Assembly: GCF_030409835.1 (NCBI RefSeq)
Contig: NZ_JAUFQO010000016.1
Span: forward strand, 904,263 to 968,262
Reading direction: 5' to 3'
Origin: Lutimonas halocynthiae
Lineage (GTDB): Bacteria > Bacteroidota > Bacteroidia > Flavobacteriales > Flavobacteriaceae
Length of the DNA: 64,000 bases
A model generated the notes under the pieces. It ran no database searches. It was not told the origin of the DNA and saw nothing but the letters and a program-made list of their open reading frames with translations. A program made the position numbers and the translations under genes. Of this stretch, positions 37,138-43,792 are shown piece after piece; the first letter of the stretch is position 1; each line of letters starts with the position of its first letter.

Positions 37138-39243
37138 ATGAAAGTATATGACGAAAAACACATCAAAAATGTCGCATTTGTTGGAGCCCATAACAGCGGC
37201 AAGACCACCCTTGCCGAAACTATGTTATTTGAGGCTGGAATGATTAATCGAAGAGGCACTGTGGAAGACAAAAACACAATAGCTGATTATCACGAAATAG
37301 AACAAGAAAGAGAAACTTCTGTATTCGCTACGCCCCTTCACACTGAATGGAGGAATTATAAAATCAATATTATCGACACTCCTGGTTTGGATGATTTTAT
37401 AGGCGAAATTGCATCAACAATGCGGGTAGCAGACTCTTTAGTAACCGTTATCAATGCGCAGCATGGAGTTGAAGTAGGAACTGAAATAATCTGGCAGTAC
37501 ATTAATAAGTTTAGCAGACCTACCTTGTTTGTTATCAATCAGATAGAGCATCCGCAGGCAAATTTTGATAGCAGCTTTCAAAGTATCGTTGATTTAGTTG
37601 GGAATAATGCCGTTAAAATTCAATACCCTATTTTATTAGATGGAGCTCAATGCATAGTAGATGTTCTCAAAATGAAAGTGTACAAGTTCGGGCCTGAAGG
37701 AGGGAAACCTGAAAAACTTGAAATCCCGGAAAGTGAAAAAGAAATGGCTGATTTCTTACATAATGAATTAGTAGAAAAAGCAGCCGAAAATGATGAAGAG
37801 TTGATGGAATTGTATTTTGACAAAGGAAGTTTGAACGAAGATGAAATGCGTAAAGGAATTCAAAAAGGTATGCTTCATCATGAATTATTCCCAGTATTCT
37901 GCGTATCCGCATTAAAAGATATGGGAACCGGAAGATTGATGGGATTCATTGATAATGTTGCTCCGGCAGCAGCTGATCTAAAACCAGAGCAAAGTTTAGA
38001 AGGTAATGAAGTAAACTGTAAATCAGATGAGCCAACTGCTCTCTTTATATTTAAAACCTTCCACGAACCCAACCTGGGTCAAATTACCTTTTTCAAAGTG
38101 AAATCAGGTGAGGTAAAGCAAAATGACCGACTTAAAAATTCACGGAATGACGAAATGGAGAGTTTAAACCAGCTCTATATTATGGATGGTAAAAAAAGAC
38201 ATGCCGTTGACAAGCTTACTGCTGGTGATATTGGTGCTACGCTTAAACTTAAGTATACCGAGACCAATGACACATTAAGGTCAGCTGATCATGAAATTAC
38301 GATCAAACCAATTATATTTCCACAACCTCGAATTAGAAAAGCTGTAGAAGCAGAGAATAAAAAGGATGAAGAAAAACTATTTGAAGTATTAAAAAAAATT
38401 CACTCTCAGGATCCAACGATATCCATTAACTATAGCAATGAATTAAAACAACAGATTTTATCCTGTCAAGGAGAACTGCATTTAGCTACGCTTGACTGGA
38501 CCTTACAAAACATTTACGGTATAAAGGCTTTGTTCAATCAACCTCGTGTTGCTTACAGAGAAACGATTCAAAGATCAGCTTCACAGAGTTATAAACATAA
38601 GAAACAATCTGGAGGTGCAGGGCAGTTTGGAGAAGTCCATTTAAAAATTGAACCTTGGCATGAAGGAATGGATGAACCTGAAGGTTTTAACTTAAGAGGT
38701 AAAGAAGAAATAGACCTTAAATGGGGTGGTAAACTTATTTATTATAATTGTATTACCGGTGGTGTTATAGATACACGTTATCTACCGGCTATTATGAAGG
38801 GAATTCTGGAAGTGATGGAAGAAGGACCGCTTACCGGATCTTATGCAAGAGACATAAGGGTAATGGTTTATGATGGTAAAATGCACTCGGTTGATTCTAA
38901 TGATATTTCATTTAAAATTGCCGGAGCCCATGCTTTTAAAGCCGCTTTCTTAGACGCCAAACCTAAATTACTTGAACCAATTCTAGATCTTGAAGTTAGG
39001 GTTCCAGAAGATTTGATGGGAAATGTAATGACTGATTTACAATCAAGACGTTCTATAATAATGGGAATGGATAGCGAAGGGAAACACCAGATCATAAAGG
39101 CTAAGGTACCAGAAGCTGAGATGTATAAATACTCAACGAGTCTAAGATCTCAAACACAAGGGAGGGCTACTTTTAGTACTAATTTCGCTTCTTTTGAACC
39201 TGTGCCTTCAAATGTTCAAAGTGAATTAGTTAAAGAATCTTAG
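37138..39243 (+). CDS. Elongation factor G-like translational GTPase (EF-G2-like paralogue)
   Basis: 701 aa with EF-G domain order I-V. P-loop GAHNSGKTTLAETML, switch II IIDTPGLDDF instead of the canonical DTPGH, and the G4 loop NQIEHP in place of NKMD. It has the domain IV/V features (SGGAGQFGEVHLKIEPW, VMEEGPLTGSYARDIRVMVYDGKMHSVDSNDISFKIAG and RRSIIMGMDSEGKHQIIKAKVPEAEMYKYSTSLRSQTQGRATF). The EF-G2 family of many bacteria also departs from DTPGH. Role is unknown; the main EF-G is presumably elsewhere. It is monocistronic; the 266-bp upstream region shows nothing else. Confidence 0.92.
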   Translation: MKVYDEKHIKNVAFVGAHNSGKTTLAETMLFEAGMINRRGTVEDKNTIADYHEIEQERETSVFATPLHTEWRNYKINIIDTPGLDDFIGEIASTMRVADSLVTVINAQHGVEVGTEIIWQYINKFSRPTLFVINQIEHPQANFDSSFQSIVDLVGNNAVKIQYPILLDGAQCIVDVLKMKVYKFGPEGGKPEKLEIPESEKEMADFLHNELVEKAAENDEELMELYFDKGSLNEDEMRKGIQKGMLHHELFPVFCVSALKDMGTGRLMGFIDNVAPAAADLKPEQSLEGNEVNCKSDEPTALFIFKTFHEPNLGQITFFKVKSGEVKQNDRLKNSRNDEMESLNQLYIMDGKKRHAVDKLTAGDIGATLKLKYTETNDTLRSADHEITIKPIIFPQPRIRKAVEAENKKDEEKLFEVLKKIHSQDPTISINYSNELKQQILSCQGELHLATLDWTLQNIYGIKALFNQPRVAYRETIQRSASQSYKHKKQSGGAGQFGEVHLKIEPWHEGMDEPEGFNLRGKEEIDLKWGGKLIYYNCITGGVIDTRYLPAIMKGILEVMEEGPLTGSYARDIRVMVYDGKMHSVDSNDISFKIAGAHAFKAAFLDAKPKLLEPILDLEVRVPEDLMGNVMTDLQSRRSIIMGMDSEGKHQIIKAKVPEAEMYKYSTSLRSQTQGRATFSTNFASFEPVPSNVQSELVKES

Positions 39244-39261
39244 ATAAAAAATGCTATTTTT

Positions 39262-39295
39262 ACCCATCAAAAAACTATTTTTGATGGGTTTTTTT
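39262..39295 (+). terminator. Rho-independent terminator after the EF-G-like gene
   Basis: ACCCATCAAAAA (39262-39273), 4-nt loop CTAT... and TTTTTGATGGGT (39278-39289), then a T-tract to 39295. It lies 19 bp after the stop. Confidence 0.88.
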
Positions 39296-39312
39296 ATTGA
39301 CCTGAGCAACCT

Positions 39313-40089
39313 ATGAAGATATTTAGATCAGAAAGTTTTGTCGATTATAAGACCTATACTTTCAACTACGCTACATACTGTATTAAGGAGCATCAACAGG
39401 AGCTTCCTGATATTTATGCCAAAGGATTCTTACCCTATTCAAACAATATAGATCTAAAAGAAGAAACCTATTATTTGGCAAGAAGTTTAAGGGTTGATCT
39501 TAGTGTATTTACACCGTCTTCAGAAAACCGAAGAGTGGCCAGAAAAATTGAACCTTTGTCCCCTTCTTTTGAAGTAATTCCTATTGAAGAATTCAATGTT
39601 AATGATCATGACTTCAAATCCTATTGCATAAACTTTGCTAATAAAAGATTTAGTGAACCTATTAGTAATGAAAGACTTGATTATATACTCCAGTCAAAAA
39701 GCATCAGTCATGTCTTTGAGTTCAAAATAGCCGAAAAAGCGGTTGGTTATGTGATTGCCATCATTGAAAAAGGAAGCCTGCATTACTGGTTTGCCTTCTT
39801 CGATCTTGATCAACAGGAATTTTCGCTGGGCAAATGGATGATGTTTAGTGTGATCAATTGGGCCTTTGAACAAGAATTAGATCATGTGTATTTAGGAACC
39901 TGTTACGGTGAAAAATCGCTTTATAAGGTTAGAGATTTTAAAGGTTTATCTTATTTTGATGGAAACCAATGGGTAAGTGATATAAAAAAACTTAAGCTTA
40001 AATGCAAAACGGATGCTGAGTTCAACAAGGATGAATTCAAACAAGATACTGACCTGTTTCTAGAACGTCTTTCATCTAAACCTATCTAA
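39313..40089 (+). CDS. Arginyl/leucyl-tRNA--protein transferase (Ate1/Bpt)-like GNAT-fold protein lacking the N-terminal Cys cluster
   Basis: 258 aa. The central region YYLARSLRVDLSVFTPSSENRRVARKIEP aligns with the Bpt/Ate1 core (C.SCR..RV....F.PS..QRR). The C-terminal half FEFKIAEKAVGYVIAIIEKGSLHYWFAFFDLDQQEFSLGKWMMFSVINWAFEQELDHVYLGTCYGEKSLYKVRDFKG matches the aminoacyl-transferase GNAT fold (YYxxCxxKMxYKxxF-like Tyr/Lys positions). The N-terminal CxxC/CC zinc or Fe-S motif of Ate1/Bpt is missing. It may be an N-degron aminoacyl-transferase homologue or a GNAT relative with changed chemistry. It follows the EF-G-like gene after a terminator. Confidence 0.72.
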   Translation: MKIFRSESFVDYKTYTFNYATYCIKEHQQELPDIYAKGFLPYSNNIDLKEETYYLARSLRVDLSVFTPSSENRRVARKIEPLSPSFEVIPIEEFNVNDHDFKSYCINFANKRFSEPISNERLDYILQSKSISHVFEFKIAEKAVGYVIAIIEKGSLHYWFAFFDLDQQEFSLGKWMMFSVINWAFEQELDHVYLGTCYGEKSLYKVRDFKGLSYFDGNQWVSDIKKLKLKCKTDAEFNKDEFKQDTDLFLERLSSKPI

Positions 40090-40146
40090 GGCAAAAGCCC
40101 GGATTACAAATTTCATTTTTTGTTTTATTTTCAAGTGATAAATGAT

Positions 40147-40154
40147 TAATTTTG
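40147..40154 (+). promoter_or_regulatory. Candidate -7 box (TAATTTTG) before the small Cys-rich gene
   Basis: TAnnTTTG 18 nt upstream of ATG 40173. A TTG at 40120-40122 is 24 nt away, just beyond the usual 17-23. Confidence 0.4.
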
Positions 40155-40172
40155 CACCATAATTGATACATT

Positions 40173-40394
40173 ATGAAATTACTGTTATTGAGTATTATTT
40201 TACTGGGTTTAGGATTTGCAGGAATTGCCATTAAAATATGGGCAAAGAAAGATGGGGAGTTTGATGGCACTTGTGCAGGAAGTAACGTAAGACTGAAGGC
40301 TGAAGGTATAACCTGTGGCTGTGGCAATGAAGGAGGCTGTAAAACAAATATTGAAAATGAGGATGCCGAATTGACAACCAAAAGTGTCTCTTAA
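40173..40394 (+). CDS. Small Cys-rich membrane protein resembling NqrM (DUF539)
   Basis: 73 aa. One N-terminal transmembrane helix (about 2-24, MKLLLLSIILLGLGFAGIAIKIW) is followed by GTCAGSNVRLKAEGITCGCGNEGGCKT. Four Cys are laid out C-x(15)-C-x-C-x(5)-C. NqrM, the factor that matures the NQR Fe center, is a small single-helix protein with a GSCGG and CxC...C arrangement. This makes a metal-binding maturation role plausible but unproven; no nqr genes are in the window. It overlaps no other gene and starts the GT2-sigma-NRAMP series 6 bp downstream. Confidence 0.6.
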   Translation: MKLLLLSIILLGLGFAGIAIKIWAKKDGEFDGTCAGSNVRLKAEGITCGCGNEGGCKTNIENEDAELTTKSVS

Positions 40395-40400
40395 GAACCA

Positions 40401-41504
40401 ATGCATTTACTGACCACGTTTTGTGTCGTAATTATAATTCAATTATACTTCTACTTTTTCCTTTTTAGGAAATACACCTCTTTTAAACAAAAAAAGAACA
40501 AATCTTTTCAGAAAGCAGTGAGCGTCATCATTTCCGCAAAAAATGAAGCTGCTAATCTCGGCTGTTTATTGCCAAAATTATCGGAGCAGGAATTTCCGTC
40601 ATTTGAAGTGATATTAATCGATGATGCTTCAAATGACAATACGTTGTCTATCATGAATTCCTTTCAAAAACTTCACAAAAATGCTGCGTTTGATGTCAAG
40701 GTTATCGCAATTAATCCAGGAGATTCAAAGGGCAAAAAAGTAGCTTTAACTAAGGGAATAGCAGCAGCCAGATATGAACATCTTTTACTAACCGATGCCG
40801 ACTGCCAACCTCGCAGCAAACTATGGATAAGTCATATGACGCATTCTTTTTCAAAAGACATATCACTTGTTTTGGGCTATGGAGCTTATGAAAAAAGAAA
40901 AAACTCTTTTTTAAATAAACTGATCAGGTTTGAAACCATGTTAACGGCACTTCAATATTTTTCATATGCCATAGCGGGCAAAGCATATATGGGTGTCGGC
41001 CGGAATCTGGCTTATAAAAAATCAATCTTCCTGTCTGCTGGTGGCTTCGAAAATCACAGCCATGTTAGATCAGGTGATGACGACCTATTTATTTCTCAAG
41101 TTGCAAATTCAAAAAACGTCGCCGTTTGTGACCATCAAGATTCATTTACAATTTCAAAAGTACATCTCAAATTTTCTGACTGGATACGTCAGAAACGACG
41201 GCATATAACAACCTCCTCTCATTATAAATCATCTATCAAATTAATGCTGGGCCTGTTTTATTTATCTCAGTTTTCATTCTATGCCTTAATCTTCTTAGCT
41301 TTTATTACAAAAACACATTTAACCTATTTTATTCCACTTATTATTTTAAGGTTTCTTGTTTGGTATGCCACCATAAATCGAACCGCTAACAGACTTAAGG
41401 AAAAAGATTTAACAGCTTTTGGACCATTGTATGAAATTTCAATTATATTTATACAGTTGTATATTTTTTTCAAGAATATTATTTCTCCCCCGAAATACTG
41501 GTAA
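40401..41504 (+). CDS. GT2-family glycosyltransferase, membrane-anchored
   Basis: 367 aa. An N-terminal transmembrane helix (about 3-22) precedes the GT-A domain: AVSVIISAKNEAANLGCLLPKL, VILIDDASNDNTL, DxD equivalent LLTDADCQPRS, and the processive-type motifs RSGDDDLFISQ and RQKRRH. C-terminal membrane segments (about 285-330) follow. It resembles the group of GT2 enzymes using a membrane-bound acceptor, often in exopolysaccharide or lipid glycosylation. Acceptor and product are unknown. The sigma-factor gene starts 7 bp downstream. Confidence 0.88.
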   Translation: MHLLTTFCVVIIIQLYFYFFLFRKYTSFKQKKNKSFQKAVSVIISAKNEAANLGCLLPKLSEQEFPSFEVILIDDASNDNTLSIMNSFQKLHKNAAFDVKVIAINPGDSKGKKVALTKGIAAARYEHLLLTDADCQPRSKLWISHMTHSFSKDISLVLGYGAYEKRKNSFLNKLIRFETMLTALQYFSYAIAGKAYMGVGRNLAYKKSIFLSAGGFENHSHVRSGDDDLFISQVANSKNVAVCDHQDSFTISKVHLKFSDWIRQKRRHITTSSHYKSSIKLMLGLFYLSQFSFYALIFLAFITKTHLTYFIPLIILRFLVWYATINRTANRLKEKDLTAFGPLYEISIIFIQLYIFFKNIISPPKYW

Positions 41505-41511
41505 TTGCTAT

Positions 41512-42066
41512 ATGAGCGACACAAAGGACATCCGTTTATTGATTAATCAAGCGAAAAAAGGAGATCAAAAAGCCTTTAATGATCTCTTGAATTTATATTG
41601 GAAAGACGTCTACCGCTTTCAGTATAATAAATGTCAGGATGAAGATGAGGCCGAAGACATTACGATCAAGGCTTTTGCCAAGGCATTTGACAAGATTGAC
41701 AGTTTTGATGACAACTTTCAATTCAACACCTGGCTTTTCACTATTTCGAGCAACTTGTATATCGATCACTTAAGGAAGAAAAAAGCCGAAACTGTTTCAA
41801 TCAATAAAAATCATCGGGAAATACACAGGATTGTTGATGAAGACCCTACTCCTTCTGACAAATTAATTCAAGAGCAAAACCTGGCTCAATTAAAGGCTTA
41901 CATTTTACAATTAAAACCGCATTATCAAGAGGTAATAAATTTAAGGTATTTTCAAGAATTGAGCTATAAAGAGATGGCTGAACAGCTTGACGAACCCATG
42001 ACCAATATTAAGGTTAAACTACTGAGGGCCAAAAAATTACTAGCAGAAATCATCATCAAGAAATAA
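41512..42066 (+). CDS. ECF-type RNA polymerase sigma factor (sigma-70 family)
   Basis: 184 aa from the ATG at 41512; an in-frame extension to 41419 lies in the glycosyltransferase gene and lacks resemblance. Region 2 is visible as AFNDLLNLYWKDVYRFQYNKCQDEDEAEDITIKAFAKAFDKIDSFDDNFQFNTWLFTISSNLYIDHLRKKK. Region 4 is LKPHYQEVINLRYFQELSYKEMAEQLDEPMTNIKVKLLRAKKLL with a clear HTH. No anti-sigma gene (single-TM FecR-like) is adjacent, which is unusual for ECF factors. The NRAMP-like gene begins 12 bp downstream. Confidence 0.92.
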   Translation: MSDTKDIRLLINQAKKGDQKAFNDLLNLYWKDVYRFQYNKCQDEDEAEDITIKAFAKAFDKIDSFDDNFQFNTWLFTISSNLYIDHLRKKKAETVSINKNHREIHRIVDEDPTPSDKLIQEQNLAQLKAYILQLKPHYQEVINLRYFQELSYKEMAEQLDEPMTNIKVKLLRAKKLLAEIIIKK

Positions 42067-42078
42067 TCAAAATATTTT

Positions 42079-43308
42079 ATGAATAAAAAGGTGTTTAAGG
42101 CGTTTAAAAACCTTGGCCCTGGACTTTTATTTGCCGGAGCCGCAATAGGTGTGTCACATCTTGTGCAATCGACTCGTGCCGGAGCTGATTTTGGATTTGG
42201 CTTACTTTGGGCCTTACTATTAGTGAACCTTTTCAAATACCCTTTTTTTCAATACGGACCAAGGTATGCAGCCGCAACCGGTGAAAGTTTGATCGACGGC
42301 TATAAAAAACTAGGAAATTGGGTGCTGATATCTTATTTCATTCTCACTTTTCTAACCATGTTTACTATTCAAGCCGCCGTGACAATAGTGACGGCTGGTT
42401 TGGCTGAAAACCTTTTTGGACTGACCTCGAACTTAAGTATTTGGAGCATTTTAATCACAATGATTTGTCTTGGCATCCTCCTTATTGGCAAATATAAGGC
42501 GCTAGACAAAACGATGAAGGTGATCATCTCTGTTCTTGCTTTCAGTTCTATCATAGCCGTTTGTGTTGCTATTTTTAAAACAGATCATACGTATTCTTTT
42601 TCGCCACAAATTCCTGAAGGCGCCGTTGAATTAACTTTTCTAATTGCATTTCTCGGATGGATGCCGGCTCCTTTAGATGTTTCCACATGGCATTCTCTCT
42701 GGACACTTGAAAAAAGTAAAGGGTCTAAAACCCCATTAGATTCTAAAAAATCCTTACTCGATTTTAATGTAGGTTATGTAATGACGGTTTTTCTGGGTAT
42801 CTGTTTTATGTCATTGGGCGCCCTGGTAATGTACCATTCAGAGGAAGAAATCAGCTCAAGCGCCAGTGTTTTTGCCAAACAGCTCATTAGCCTATACACA
42901 GACAATCTAGGTAAAGGAGCTGCGATTTTCATAGGAATAGCTGCCTTTACAACCATGTTCAGCACTACCCTAACTACTTTAGATGCTTCACCCAGAGCCA
43001 TGGCAAAAAGCAGTGAGTTGCTCAGTGGCAAAAGTAACAAAAGCTTTTATCTGGGTTGGATTTTTATTTTGGCTTTAGGAACCTTAATCATTTTAAGTTA
43101 TTTTAAAACCAACATGATCACCTTTGTTAAAATTGCAACCGTTCTTTCTTTTTTAACCGCACCATTTTATGCTATTGCCAATTTTATACTTGTAAAAGGC
43201 AAGCATATGCCTGAAGAAAAACGACCTTCAAAATATCTAAGCGCCCTCAGTTATTTAGGGATTATTTTTCTCGTCTTTTTCAGTGTTTGGTTCTTAACGA
43301 GTGTATGA
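42079..43308 (+). CDS. NRAMP-family membrane transporter lacking the canonical metal-site motifs
   Basis: 409 aa, about 11 membrane helices. The opening NLGPGLLFAGAAIGVSHLVQSTRAGADFGFG corresponds to NRAMP TM1, but the metal-binding DPGN is absent (GVSHLVQ at that place). TM6 carries WMPAPLDVSTWHSLW, where classical NRAMPs have MPH near the metal site (here M195-P196-A197). The rest, including IAAFTTMFSTTLTTLDASPRAMAKSSEL, fits the family. Related NRAMP-like groups with altered sites move Mg, Al or other substrates. The substrate of this one is unknown. It sits 12 bp after the sigma-factor gene. Confidence 0.82.
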   Translation: MNKKVFKAFKNLGPGLLFAGAAIGVSHLVQSTRAGADFGFGLLWALLLVNLFKYPFFQYGPRYAAATGESLIDGYKKLGNWVLISYFILTFLTMFTIQAAVTIVTAGLAENLFGLTSNLSIWSILITMICLGILLIGKYKALDKTMKVIISVLAFSSIIAVCVAIFKTDHTYSFSPQIPEGAVELTFLIAFLGWMPAPLDVSTWHSLWTLEKSKGSKTPLDSKKSLLDFNVGYVMTVFLGICFMSLGALVMYHSEEEISSSASVFAKQLISLYTDNLGKGAAIFIGIAAFTTMFSTTLTTLDASPRAMAKSSELLSGKSNKSFYLGWIFILALGTLIILSYFKTNMITFVKIATVLSFLTAPFYAIANFILVKGKHMPEEKRPSKYLSALSYLGIIFLVFFSVWFLTSV

Positions 43309-43382
43309 ATCAATTAATTAAAAACATTAAATAAAATTTCTAAAAAAATATTATCTTTATGTTTTAATTATAATTTATTACA

Positions 43383-43574
43383 ATGTTACAAGGAACAGTA
43401 AAATTTTTCAACGAGTCTAAAGGTTTTGGATTCATCACGGAAGAGGGTTCAAACACAGAACATTTCGTTCACATTTCTGGTTTAATTGACAAAATTAGCG
43501 AAGGAGATACAGTTGAATTCGACTTAAAGGAAGGCAAAAAAGGATTAAACGCAGTAAATGTCAAGACCGTTTAG
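43383..43574 (+). CDS. Cold-shock-domain protein (CspA family)
   Basis: 63 aa. RNP1 (KGFGFI) and RNP2 (EHFVHIS) are present: GTVKFFNESKGFGFITEEGSNTEHFVHISGL. An RNA-binding OB fold used as a chaperone of mRNA structure. It is monocistronic with a terminator at 43601-43630. The T of the expected FVH motif is preceded by EH instead of D-(V/I)F, a small deviation common in Bacteroidota Csps. Confidence 0.96.
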   Translation: MLQGTVKFFNESKGFGFITEEGSNTEHFVHISGLIDKISEGDTVEFDLKEGKKGLNAVNVKTV

Positions 43575-43600
43575 ATGTGGCTTTAATTTTTTTATCTACC

Positions 43601-43630
43601 AAAAACCTGTCTCTGTGATAGGTTTTTTTT
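43601..43630 (+). terminator. Rho-independent terminator of the cold-shock gene
   Basis: AAAAACCTGTC and GATAGGTTTTT form a stem (with one G-T pair) around a short loop, running into T8, 26 bp after the stop. Confidence 0.8.
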
Positions 43631-43669
43631 TGCTTTAAACTCAATGTTTGATAAGTAAATCCCCAAACA

Positions 43670-43711
43670 TGACAAATGTCAACTTATAAGAATTCTTGAT
43701 CTCTACCTTTG
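43670..43711 (+). promoter_or_regulatory. Crp/Fnr-like inverted repeat with downstream -7 box upstream of the 605-aa gene
   Basis: TGAC-AAAT-GTCA at 43670-43681 is a perfect inverted repeat (TGAC-N4-GTCA), the layout of Fnr/HcpR-type sites. TACCTTTG at 43704-43711 is a TAnnTTTG box, and no TTG lies upstream at normal spacing. The palindrome centre is about 39-41 bp before the likely transcription start, the position of a class II activator site. Confidence 0.5.
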
Positions 43712-43792
43712 TAGATTACTGCTAGCCTGATCAATTGAAAAATATGACCAGGATTCATCAGTGATTTGAATTAGTACTAAAAAAATCAAAAC

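Noticed and set aside
41419-41511. N-terminal extension of the sigma factor
   Set aside because: The extension overlaps the glycosyltransferase gene and lacks sigma-factor resemblance. ATG 41512 fits region 1/2 spacing.
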